NCBI RefSeq assembly: GCF_022921095.1
Contig: NZ_CP095053.1
Span: 434,001-498,000 of the forward strand
Reading direction: 5' to 3'
DNA length: 64,000 nt
Source of the DNA: Hymenobacter aerilatus
GTDB lineage: Bacteria > Bacteroidota > Bacteroidia > Cytophagales > Hymenobacteraceae
A model generated the notes under the pieces. It saw only the letters and a list, made by a program, of their open reading frames with translations, made no database searches and was not told where the DNA came from. Made by a program: the position numbers and the translations under genes. Shown here piece by piece: positions 23,288 through 32,684 of this stretch (positions within the stretch are counted from its first letter, which is position 1; each line of letters opens with the position of its first letter).

Positions 23288-26200
23288 GTGGATTTACAGA
23301 ATTTAAAAATATTAATAGGTGCCAATATTCAGAATCTTCAGAATGGTTTAAAGAATGCTGCTGGTGCTCTCAGGACTTTTGGTGCTGAAGCTGGTAGAGC
23401 TGGTAAGGATGCTGCAAATAAGTTCGGTGCTGGTTTCGATGGCCTAAATGGTCGGATAGCTGGACAAATCAAAGTTTTAGAAGCCACACAGAAGAAATAT
23501 GCTGATGGTTTCGGCAAGTTGGGAGATGCTTTTAAGAGTGTAGGTAAGGACTTTTCAACTTATGTAAGCCTACCTATTGCTGCTGGTTTTGCTCTCAGTG
23601 CTAAGGCTGCAATTGACTTTGAATCTGCCTTTGCTGGTGTTAAAAAGACACTGAATACTACGGGCTTAGATGCTCAACAGACACAAGCTGAATATGCTCG
23701 ATTGTCTGAAGGTATTCGGGAAATGGCTAAGGAAATCCCAGCCGCCGCCACCGAGATTGCCAAGGTTGCTGAGAGTGCTGGACAGCTAGGTATTAAGAGG
23801 GATGCCATATTGGACTTTTCAAGGGTAATGATTGACCTTGGAAACAGTACAAACTTAAGTGCTGACCAAGCTGCTACAAGTCTTGCACGATTAGCTAATA
23901 TCACTCAACTCCCTCAAAACCAGTTTTCAAATCTTGGTAGCTCGATTGTCGCACTTGGTAACAACTTCGCTACAACAGAGAGTGAGATTAGTGAATTAGG
24001 ACTCCGTTTAGCTGGTGCCGGAAAGCAAGTAAACCTTACTGAAGCTGACATTTTGGGCTTTAGTGCTGCTATTAGTTCGGTAGGTATCAATGCTGAAGCT
24101 GGTGGTACTGCCTTCTCAACAGTCCTTAAAAAGATACAGGTAGCAGTAGAAACAGGAGGTAAATCACTCCAAAGTTTCGCCAAAGTTTCGGGCCAATCCA
24201 GCGCAGAGTTTAAGAAGAATTTCCAGACCAATGCAGCTCAAGCCACTCTAAGCTTTGTAGAAGGACTTGGTAAAATTAAAGATGAGGGTGGTAGCACAAT
24301 AGGCACACTAAAGGAGCTTGGATTAGCCAATATCCGCACTTCTGATACGCTTCTACGTTTGGCTGGTGCTGGTGACGTTACTCGCCGTGCTGTAGAATTA
24401 TCAACTCAAGCCTTCGAAGAAAACACCGCTCTCAGTAAAGAAGCTGGGCAGAGATACGAGACTACTGCAAGCCAAGTACAGATAGCTAAAAACCGTCTGA
24501 CTGACCTTGCTATAACAGTTGGAAACCAGTTATTACCAGTCATTAAGACCTTTAGTGCTGGTGTTGGTGCTCTTGCTGATGGTCTCGGTAAACTATCTCC
24601 TGGTGTTGTTTCTACTACTATTACGGTTGCTGCTTTTGCGGCTGCTATTGGTCCTGTAGTGACTGGTATTGGTGCTCTAATCAGTGCGCTCGGTAGTGCT
24701 GCTGTTGCGGCTTCTGGCTTTGGTGCTGCTATCGTTGCTTTTACTGGTCCTATCGGTGCTGCTGTGGCTGCTGTTGCGGCTCTTGCTGCTGGTATCTACT
24801 ATTTCACAACCTCAAGTGACCGTGCAAACAAAGCATTCCAAGAGCAACGTCAACAGACCGAAAATCTAACTACCAGTATCAGTCCTTTGCTCGATAGGTA
24901 CGACGATTTAAAGACTAAAACTGAGCTAAATGCTGATGAACAGAAGGAGCTAGAAAGCATAATTAAGAAGGTTGCTGCTACAATTCCTGGTGCCGCGAGT
25001 AGGGTAGATGCTTATGGAAATATCATTGAAATCAACACTAAAAAGACTCGGGAAGCCATACGTGCTGAAGAAAAGCTATTGAAGCTCCAAGCCAGAAAGA
25101 GTATTGGTGGAAATGTTGACGAATTAGAGAAACGTAGACGCGAGTTAGCTAATTACCAAGTTGAGGTTGACAGATTTAACAAGGAAGGAAAAGTACTAAC
25201 CATTGGTACCAGTAGTCTCCAATTTAGTTCAGACCCAGACGACGTTAAGAAGGTATTGGATGGCTATAAGGAACGTAGAAAAGCCTTTATTGAGCAAAAC
25301 GACCTGGTTAACGCACAACGTAAAGCCCTTGAAGAAACAGCTGGTGTTGGTATAGGTAAAATTATATCTCCTGAAATCCAGAATCTAACCAAAGGATTCC
25401 AAGGGTTAACGCCTGCCACCACTACCAGCACCAAGGCTCTAAAGGATGCTGGAAAAGTTGTAGCTGAAGATGTTGCACCAACACTCGGAGAACTAAAGCA
25501 ACGTCTAAAGGACCTACGCGAAGAATTGGATGGTGAAACTCCTGGTACGAAAGAATTTGCAGCCACTAAGGCCAAGATAGCCAACCTGGAAGAGCTGATT
25601 AAAAAGTATGAGGATACTGGTAAAGCTGGTAAAAAGGCTGCTACTGATATACAGAAAGCTTTTGCAGAAATAACCAGCAAGTTAAAAGGTGTAGATACTC
25701 AGGTTCGTCTTGGAATTGTAGACTCAGGAGCTGAGGAAAGTGCTGCTAAAATAAAGGTCCTGGAAGATGGTCTTAAGAAGTTAGCTGACCTAGGAGTAAC
25801 ACCAACGAATACCAAGCTACAGGCTCTCAATACACAGCTTCTAAAGTTGTCGCAAGGTCTGAATGTAGGATTTGACCAACTAGACTTGAAGGTTCCAGAC
25901 CTAAAAGTTAAACCTGTCAAAATACCCTTAATTCTTGGTGAGGCTGCCACCGATTCTCAAGGTGCCTCTAATGCTACTATCCAAAGCCAGAAGCTCTTAG
26001 CAGCCAATTTAGCCTACTCTAAGAGCATGGAAGATATTTCTGCTAAGAGTCTAATCTATGGTAAAAGTTTTGATGGAATTGGAGAAAGAATAGGTGCTCT
26101 ACAGCAAGTCATAGCGAGTTTCCGTGCTGCTGGACTTGGTGAAATGTCTGCTGAAATTCAGAGTGCAAGTGACCAATTACAAGCTGCTGTAAACTTTGAT

Positions 26201-26788
26201 AAGCTTAGTCAGGCATTTGATATAGGTCCCGTAATAGGTCAGAAACTAGCCAATCTAACAGCTGTATTTGATGTAAACCTAGACCGCATTATTCAACAGA
26301 CAAACGCTATTGGTACTGCAAGCTCAATCTTAGGTGAAGGACTTGGTAACATGGCTGCTGGTGTAACAGATGGCAGCGGATTCCTTAAGTCTGCTTTTGG
26401 TGCTCTGTTGGCGGTGTTAGCTGATTACATGCAAAAGAAAGGTGCTGCTATTGTGGCCTTAGGACTAGCTGATTTGGCCGTTCCTGGTATGCAAGCTGCT
26501 GGTTTGGCTCAGATTGCTGGTGGTACGGCTCTTATTGCTGCTGCTGGTGCCGCTCGGGCTTTTGGTAGTGCTGCAAGTAGTGGACAAGGAATCTTTAGGT
26601 CTGGTAGTAAAAACACTCCTGGTTCTGGTGGTAGTGGTAATTATCGTGGCTCAGAAGCTCAAAATCAAAACCGTGAGAAGATTGAGGTACAAATTAAGGT
26701 GACTGGTAAATTACGTACTGAAGATGATGGTAGAACTTTAGTTGGTATGATAGATAATCAAAAATACCGTACTACTAATTATCGTTAA
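23288..26788 (+). CDS. Tail tape measure protein
   Basis: 1166 residues, GTG start. The N-terminal 100 residues are helical. A TP901-type tape measure core follows (SAKAAIDFESAFAGVKKTLN, then ETARE-like IREMAKEIPAAATEIAKVAE and ESAGQLGI). Gly/Ala-rich membrane-like helices are at about 437-505 and 1030-1100. Coiled segments lie between. Its length sets tail length; this size suggests a long flexible tail. The C-terminus is Gly/Ser-rich. Confidence 0.95.
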   Translation: MDLQNLKILIGANIQNLQNGLKNAAGALRTFGAEAGRAGKDAANKFGAGFDGLNGRIAGQIKVLEATQKKYADGFGKLGDAFKSVGKDFSTYVSLPIAAGFALSAKAAIDFESAFAGVKKTLNTTGLDAQQTQAEYARLSEGIREMAKEIPAAATEIAKVAESAGQLGIKRDAILDFSRVMIDLGNSTNLSADQAATSLARLANITQLPQNQFSNLGSSIVALGNNFATTESEISELGLRLAGAGKQVNLTEADILGFSAAISSVGINAEAGGTAFSTVLKKIQVAVETGGKSLQSFAKVSGQSSAEFKKNFQTNAAQATLSFVEGLGKIKDEGGSTIGTLKELGLANIRTSDTLLRLAGAGDVTRRAVELSTQAFEENTALSKEAGQRYETTASQVQIAKNRLTDLAITVGNQLLPVIKTFSAGVGALADGLGKLSPGVVSTTITVAAFAAAIGPVVTGIGALISALGSAAVAASGFGAAIVAFTGPIGAAVAAVAALAAGIYYFTTSSDRANKAFQEQRQQTENLTTSISPLLDRYDDLKTKTELNADEQKELESIIKKVAATIPGAASRVDAYGNIIEINTKKTREAIRAEEKLLKLQARKSIGGNVDELEKRRRELANYQVEVDRFNKEGKVLTIGTSSLQFSSDPDDVKKVLDGYKERRKAFIEQNDLVNAQRKALEETAGVGIGKIISPEIQNLTKGFQGLTPATTTSTKALKDAGKVVAEDVAPTLGELKQRLKDLREELDGETPGTKEFAATKAKIANLEELIKKYEDTGKAGKKAATDIQKAFAEITSKLKGVDTQVRLGIVDSGAEESAAKIKVLEDGLKKLADLGVTPTNTKLQALNTQLLKLSQGLNVGFDQLDLKVPDLKVKPVKIPLILGEAATDSQGASNATIQSQKLLAANLAYSKSMEDISAKSLIYGKSFDGIGERIGALQQVIASFRAAGLGEMSAEIQSASDQLQAAVNFDKLSQAFDIGPVIGQKLANLTAVFDVNLDRIIQQTNAIGTASSILGEGLGNMAAGVTDGSGFLKSAFGALLAVLADYMQKKGAAIVALGLADLAVPGMQAAGLAQIAGGTALIAAAGAARAFGSAASSGQGIFRSGSKNTPGSGGSGNYRGSEAQNQNREKIEVQIKVTGKLRTEDDGRTLVGMIDNQKYRTTNYR

Positions 26789-26808
26789 AAAAGGAGTATT
26801 TACAATTA

Positions 26809-29800
26809 ATGGCAAAAATATTATTACAAACAGTTTCAGTTAAAGAAGACGAAAATACTTACAGATACGATAACATATATTATAGCAGTGACGCTCGTAA
26901 TGGGCTGAATGCTTTGATTAAAGAATTCGATAGAGGTATTACAGAAAAAAGCTATACAATCCAAGATAATACCGTCTTGGATTCGTATTGCACTATCCAT
27001 AATGGAGACGGTAAAAAGGCTACAGCTATTTCAGACGCTTCACAAGATTTTCTCTACAGAATTGAATACTCTGATAGTGCTGAATGTGCTGGAATTTCGG
27101 ACCTAACATTACTGAATATTACTCCAACGCCTACCACAACTCTTACAAGTGATGATGGTGTAATAACAGTGTATGCTAGTTCAAGTGCTCCACCAATTAG
27201 CATATATATTCCCTCATTAGGTAGTCGTACGGCTCCTGGTGCTGAGGTTCTATTTACGTTCAATAATGTCAAGCCTGGAACCTATGCAGCCCGTTTGCAA
27301 GATGCTAATAACAACCAACTTACAACTAAAAGTGTAACGGTCTCAGCTGGTCAAGCTCCTGGTCAAAATATCCCTGGTCCTCTAAAAATCAATTGGGCAA
27401 AGTATGAGATTGTACCTAATCCAAGGTCTTTCGATTTGCCTTGGCATTTGGAAGGAATCATTTGGGATAATTATAATAAGCAAAGTGGAACTACTGTCTC
27501 TCCACCACTTACTTATCCAGTATTTTACCAGTATCAAGACCAATATTTAAAAGGTAGTGTTGTAACATATAAGAAAAAATTTGATTATGCAACACGCTAT
27601 TACCGTGCAAGTGTTGACTTAATTGGTAAGAATTATTCGGATAATAAAAACAAGATTCCATATCCTGACGACAATGGTATTACTCAAGGCGTTTGGGAAG
27701 AATTAACACCAGATAATATTAATTATTTTTCTGAAACTTACCAAGAAACGATTAAGAATAATAAGGGTGATAATGAGTATTTATCCTATCCAAGTTATTC
27801 TGAAGGTCGAATTGTTAGATATGGTTTTGATACCTATTATAAGGCTAAAAAATTCATCGATTCTCGTTTGTTTGTTGATAAGAAAAATCCAAAACCAACG
27901 TACAAAAAGAGTAATGATTATTGGGAATACCTGACAAATTGGCCTGGAAGTTATTTCACCTATGTAATACCTGAGTCACAGCCAATTGACGCTTATTTTA
28001 TTGGTACTATCTATCGGCAGTGGTTCTTTCATCTCCAAAACCCAGACCTCCCTTGGAGCGAAGAAAATAGAGATAGATTCTATTATGAGGATACAGATAC
28101 CAAGGCAGAAAGCACAAGTGGAGACCTCAGGATTATCGATATTATAAAGAACGACATTGATGAATCTGGTGCAACAAATGGTAGTGCATGGATTATTGCT
28201 ACTAGTCCCTCATTGCCTCTCAAGTATCAAATCTCTACCACGAATTTCAGCGAGTCCAACGATACCGGCCAATTTGAAAATCTTGCTCCTGGTACTTATG
28301 AGGTCCTGGTTACAGATGCTCAAAACCGACGTGCTGTAGACTCATTTGAGATAGAGGATAGATATAGACCACGTTGGAGGCTACTCTACTCAGACCTCAA
28401 AGGAGTTAACTTAGAAACGTACATTTTTGAGCGTGATTGGGAAGGAGATGTTACAGACGTTGTTGGTACTGGTTCGCCCGTTGAGTTAAGCTGGGATAGT
28501 GGTAGTAGTAAAGCTGGTTATTTGCCTGAATCGATTGGTGCTAACCTTGTTTTCAACCTAAGAACTCAAGTAGCTCAACAGTTTGTAGATACCATCCTGA
28601 AAGACGACAGAAGTCATAGGGTAGACCACTATAGAGCTGGTAAAATACAATTTCGTGGTTATGTAAATTCTACTTCTTATTCTGAAAAGCTACTAGGTCC
28701 AAATCAAGAAGTTCAACTAACTGCGACAGATGGTCTTGGAGACTTGCGTAATACCTTTTTTCTCAATCATAAGGCAGAGAAACAGGCAGGACGTACCAAC
28801 TTATTATCTACTCTGCTTTCATGCCTTTCAAGATGTGACGTGAATTTCCCTCTCAACATTGGCTTGAACCTGAGGGATAGGCTAATGGCTGAAACCGGCG
28901 ACCCTCTACAGCTTGCCTACGGCCACCGTGAAGCCTACCAGAAACAGGACTCAGATAGCACGGCTCCAACTACTGTAGAGGATACGGTAGATATGAGGAC
29001 TGTAGTAGATGCAATCCTCAGGAACTTCAATGCTTTCCTCTATCAGCGTGAAGGAGCTTGGTACATAGTTTCATTGAATGAGGCTCCTTTTACCTACGAC
29101 GTTCGCTCTTGGAGTCCAGCTGGTAAGTTGATTGGAAATACTACGGGTGGTACGGCTCAGGATGCACTTAGAATCTTGCCTCCAACGAATGCAACTGAGA
29201 GCAATGAGTTATTCTGGATAAATGCCAACCAAAACAGAACCACAATAGCGAGTGCCAACGTGGTTAAGGCTACCGTACCTCTTCTCTTTCAAGATAACTT
29301 ACTAAAAAATGGAGGATTCCAAGATTGGTCTAGTCCTTCGAAACCCTTGGATTGGACACTAAATGGTACTATCGGAACCTCAATAGCTAAAGGTGAAAAG
29401 GCTGGTGAAAGAGCTGTTAAAATCAGTGGCTATACCGGAACAATTCAAAATGGTAGCTATCTCCTTTCCAGCGAGGCTCCACACCTAACAGGTCAAGAAG
29501 AAGAGGTTTATGAGTTGAAAGTTAAAGCTAAAACAGAGAGTGCTATTGACCCTTATAGTAGCGAAGAAGTAACTGTAAAGCTCCTGTTTCAAATAGTTTG
29601 TGATGGTCAGCCTTATGGAGAAATCATTGAGTTTGAGCTATCCAGCAAAGACAAATGGAAAGAAAACAAAGTAGACTTACCACTTGGATTGCCCGGCCAG
29701 CAAGTACGGATAAGGGTCCTGAATCCAATTTCAGTTAGTGGAAATAGCGTAACATATCTATCTAGTGTTGCTCTCTCAATTCGACCCTTCAACCAAGATT

Positions 29801-30378
29801 GGAGTGAGACCGACGAAGACCATATTAGCCGCATGAATGAGATTAGTCAAACAGGAATAAAGCTGGAAGATGTTGAGTTAGTACACGCTGACCTACCTAC
29901 GCCTCCTGGTGCGAACGACAGAGCTTTAAAGCCGCTCGGGATGGATATATATGCTTGGAAACATGCCCTTTCATTAGAGGACTACACAGCTACATGGGAA
30001 TGGAAAAGGCCGCGAGACACAAAGTATACTTCACTGCTTTTAACTGCTGCCAACGATAGAATTAGCCTCAGATTAACAGCCACCGATGAAATAACCGGCG
30101 AAGTCTCAGGTCCTGGATTCAATGCCTTATCAGTTGGAGTCATGCTGGATTTGCCTACTGAAAATATCTCAGGAAGATTTATGGTAATCAGTTGCTTCAA
30201 ACGCGAAAAGGACAGAATAGCTCAAATCACTCTTAAGAAATTAGCTCCTGGTTCGTATGGTGAAGAGACTGAAAACTTGACTCCAAATAATGCACGTATT
30301 GCAAACATTAATGGAGTTAAAAATTATAGAGTTGCAAATAGTAATGGTGAGAAACTATTTAGAGTAGCTAACAGATAA
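26809..30378 (+). CDS. Tail tip/baseplate protein with surface-adhesin-like domains
   Basis: 1189 residues, directly after the tape measure as tail tip proteins are. Two segments (about 103-185 and 450-520) share the pattern 'F.N..PGTY...L.DA.N', like SprB-type Ig-like repeats of Bacteroidota adhesins. A central region with ELSWDSGSSKAGYLPES and FVDTILKDDRSHRVDHYRAG is probably the hub. A lectin-like domain (GGFQDWSSPSKPLDWTLNG) follows at about 840-990. The end has three short copies of 'RVANxNGxK'. Confidence 0.75.
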   Translation: MAKILLQTVSVKEDENTYRYDNIYYSSDARNGLNALIKEFDRGITEKSYTIQDNTVLDSYCTIHNGDGKKATAISDASQDFLYRIEYSDSAECAGISDLTLLNITPTPTTTLTSDDGVITVYASSSAPPISIYIPSLGSRTAPGAEVLFTFNNVKPGTYAARLQDANNNQLTTKSVTVSAGQAPGQNIPGPLKINWAKYEIVPNPRSFDLPWHLEGIIWDNYNKQSGTTVSPPLTYPVFYQYQDQYLKGSVVTYKKKFDYATRYYRASVDLIGKNYSDNKNKIPYPDDNGITQGVWEELTPDNINYFSETYQETIKNNKGDNEYLSYPSYSEGRIVRYGFDTYYKAKKFIDSRLFVDKKNPKPTYKKSNDYWEYLTNWPGSYFTYVIPESQPIDAYFIGTIYRQWFFHLQNPDLPWSEENRDRFYYEDTDTKAESTSGDLRIIDIIKNDIDESGATNGSAWIIATSPSLPLKYQISTTNFSESNDTGQFENLAPGTYEVLVTDAQNRRAVDSFEIEDRYRPRWRLLYSDLKGVNLETYIFERDWEGDVTDVVGTGSPVELSWDSGSSKAGYLPESIGANLVFNLRTQVAQQFVDTILKDDRSHRVDHYRAGKIQFRGYVNSTSYSEKLLGPNQEVQLTATDGLGDLRNTFFLNHKAEKQAGRTNLLSTLLSCLSRCDVNFPLNIGLNLRDRLMAETGDPLQLAYGHREAYQKQDSDSTAPTTVEDTVDMRTVVDAILRNFNAFLYQREGAWYIVSLNEAPFTYDVRSWSPAGKLIGNTTGGTAQDALRILPPTNATESNELFWINANQNRTTIASANVVKATVPLLFQDNLLKNGGFQDWSSPSKPLDWTLNGTIGTSIAKGEKAGERAVKISGYTGTIQNGSYLLSSEAPHLTGQEEEVYELKVKAKTESAIDPYSSEEVTVKLLFQIVCDGQPYGEIIEFELSSKDKWKENKVDLPLGLPGQQVRIRVLNPISVSGNSVTYLSSVALSIRPFNQDWSETDEDHISRMNEISQTGIKLEDVELVHADLPTPPGANDRALKPLGMDIYAWKHALSLEDYTATWEWKRPRDTKYTSLLLTAANDRISLRLTATDEITGEVSGPGFNALSVGVMLDLPTENISGRFMVISCFKREKDRIAQITLKKLAPGSYGEETENLTPNNARIANINGVKNYRVANSNGEKLFRVANR

Positions 30379-30407
30379 AATAAGAATTAGACGTATTTAT
30401 ATATAAG

Positions 30408-32672
30408 ATGCCGATTGAAGAAATTAAAGAAAGTTATATAAAGGATTTACCCCAAATAGTTAGTCCAGCTGATTTATATAATACAAAAATTGAGGTAGAG
30501 AAAGTTATTAATGGGGAACCAGCAAACCATAGTGTCAATTTCGGCACTATGGTTACTGGTGTTGCTAATGCTCTGCCAAAAGGAAACAATTCAGCAAGCT
30601 TATACAAAACTGTAAGATGCTATGATTCAACTGTTCCTGGTTACAATGCTGGTAATAGTACACTGGTAGATTTAGACCCAAGATTCCTAGCTCTTGGTGC
30701 TATTTGCTATGTAGAATTTCCTCAACCTAGCCGCGAATACCGTTTGGTTTGGGACCCAAATTCTACTTTGTATGTAGCAATAGATGGTGGTTTTGGTGGT
30801 GAAACAATTGGTGCCAAGTGGGTAGAAAAGGATTCGTTAGAAGATAAATATGCTCGTATCCTAGAGTTTAATCCTTTCGAAAATAGCTATCAAAAGGATG
30901 ATATTGTTAAGTATATTTTAGATGGTACGCTAACATTATTTGCAGCCAAACAGACACTAATTAAATCTACTTTCCCTGGTAATGTTATTCCTGAACCAAC
31001 TGGAAATGTTACAGACCAATATTGGCAAAAGTTAGGTGCTTCAGATGGTGGTGAAAATCCTGAAGCTTATGATGATACTGAGCTAAGAGGACGTGTAGAA
31101 GTTGTAGAGCAAGATGTTGAGGACCTACTAACCAATATTGAAACAGCTAAAACCAATCTGAATAATCGGATTGATGGTATTGTAACTGCTGTAATTCCCT
31201 ACGTGCCAGATAGCTATGTAGAAGGTCAGCTGGTGCATCATAACGGGCTAATATTTATGGCTCGGCAGGATATAGCAAACTCTACTGTAGCTCCAACTTC
31301 TACTAACGCTTATTGGCTCCTGGTTAATGGCACGTCAAGTGGCTCAACATCTGGTGGTACTGTCGATTTGAGCAATTACTACACTAAGGCTCAGGTAGAT
31401 GCAATTGGAAATACCAAAGTTGAAAAGCGTACTGGATATAGTCTGGTATCGGATGCTGAGATAGCCAGATTAGCCACTATTACCAACTATGTCTTGGTAG
31501 ATGGAAGCGTAACAGAAGCCAAATTATCAGCTGAAGTTCGGGCCAAATTGAATGCAGTAGAAACCGGATTTGATGATACTGAGCTAAGAAATCTAATCAC
31601 TACCAAAGTAGATAAGGTCCCTGGTAAGAGTCTGGTCCTAGATACAGAGATTGCCCGTTTAGCCAGTTTACAGCCTTTTGATAATACTTCCAACGATACT
31701 CGCCTAACGGCCTTAGAGAACAAACCTGAGCCGCAACCTTTCGACAATACCAGCAATGACCAACGCCTAACAGCTCTTGAGAATGCTCCTGGTTTTGATG
31801 ATACAGCTATTGTCAATCGATTGGATACAAATGAGGCTGAAGTAGCTGATATAGATACGCGAGTAACGGCACTGGAAAATGCTCCTACTACTTCTGGTGG
31901 AACTATCGATTCATTGAATGATGAGAAAGTATTTGTTGGATTTACTGGTATTACAGAAACTATTGGTGGTCTGACTCCTGGAAACTTCAATGGAACCTTA
32001 GAGGAATTACTAGCCAAGATTCTAATTAAATATCAAGCTCCTTTCTTCACAGGGTTTGCTTATAATGGTGCTGGTAGTCGCACGGTAGAAGCTGGAACAA
32101 CATTCACTGGAACGGATACTTTTAGTTGGTCTATTGGTAATAATAGTAATGTCAAACCAAATACAATCATTATCAAAGATGGTGGTTCTATTATAGGTTC
32201 TGGACTTGCAAATAATGGCTCTCACACGCTTGATTTACCAACCTTCACCTTAGATGCTGGACAATCAAAATCATTCAGCATAGAGGCTCAAAATACCGAA
32301 AACAACGTATTTACAGGAGGATTAACTATCAATACTCAATTAGCCCGCTATTATGGTGCAAGCTCTTTAACACCATCTGAACTAAAGGCTCAACTGGCTA
32401 ATAATGCCAACGGGGTACTAGGTGGCAAAGATTTAAATGGTGGTAGAGGATTAGAAAATAACTTTAATTGCAGTGGTGGTAAATATCCGTACTATTTATA
32501 TCAAGCTGGTTTTGGTAATCCAAGTTATGTTCAACAAGGTCCAAATAACTTTTCTGCTTACACAGTTGAGGATATTGTTATTAAAGATGTGTTTGGGATT
32601 ATGAGAAATTACAAATTATTCTATACCGATACCATTCAATTTAGCTCAAGTTTTAACCTAAGAATTAATTAA
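30408..32672 (+). CDS. Modular tail fibre protein 1
   Basis: 754 residues. A folded N-terminal part binds the tip (about 1-210). The rest is built of repeats: 'Y/FDDTELR..V' and 'LENKPEPQPFDNTSND', the 27-residue module with KVDKVPGKSLVLDTEIARL, and a YYTKAQVD motif. A C-terminal Gly/Asn-rich head (about 545-754) probably contacts the receptor. An ACGTATTTATATATA leader precedes it by 3 bp (30391-30405). Confidence 0.82.
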   Translation: MPIEEIKESYIKDLPQIVSPADLYNTKIEVEKVINGEPANHSVNFGTMVTGVANALPKGNNSASLYKTVRCYDSTVPGYNAGNSTLVDLDPRFLALGAICYVEFPQPSREYRLVWDPNSTLYVAIDGGFGGETIGAKWVEKDSLEDKYARILEFNPFENSYQKDDIVKYILDGTLTLFAAKQTLIKSTFPGNVIPEPTGNVTDQYWQKLGASDGGENPEAYDDTELRGRVEVVEQDVEDLLTNIETAKTNLNNRIDGIVTAVIPYVPDSYVEGQLVHHNGLIFMARQDIANSTVAPTSTNAYWLLVNGTSSGSTSGGTVDLSNYYTKAQVDAIGNTKVEKRTGYSLVSDAEIARLATITNYVLVDGSVTEAKLSAEVRAKLNAVETGFDDTELRNLITTKVDKVPGKSLVLDTEIARLASLQPFDNTSNDTRLTALENKPEPQPFDNTSNDQRLTALENAPGFDDTAIVNRLDTNEAEVADIDTRVTALENAPTTSGGTIDSLNDEKVFVGFTGITETIGGLTPGNFNGTLEELLAKILIKYQAPFFTGFAYNGAGSRTVEAGTTFTGTDTFSWSIGNNSNVKPNTIIIKDGGSIIGSGLANNGSHTLDLPTFTLDAGQSKSFSIEAQNTENNVFTGGLTINTQLARYYGASSLTPSELKAQLANNANGVLGGKDLNGGRGLENNFNCSGGKYPYYLYQAGFGNPSYVQQGPNNFSAYTVEDIVIKDVFGIMRNYKLFYTDTIQFSSSFNLRIN

Positions 32673-32684
32673 AAATATATATAA

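Noticed and set aside
31487..32017. 176-codon leftward frame inside fibre gene 1
   Set aside because: Antisense shadow of a repeat-rich coding region; Ser/Val/Leu-rich with no start context.
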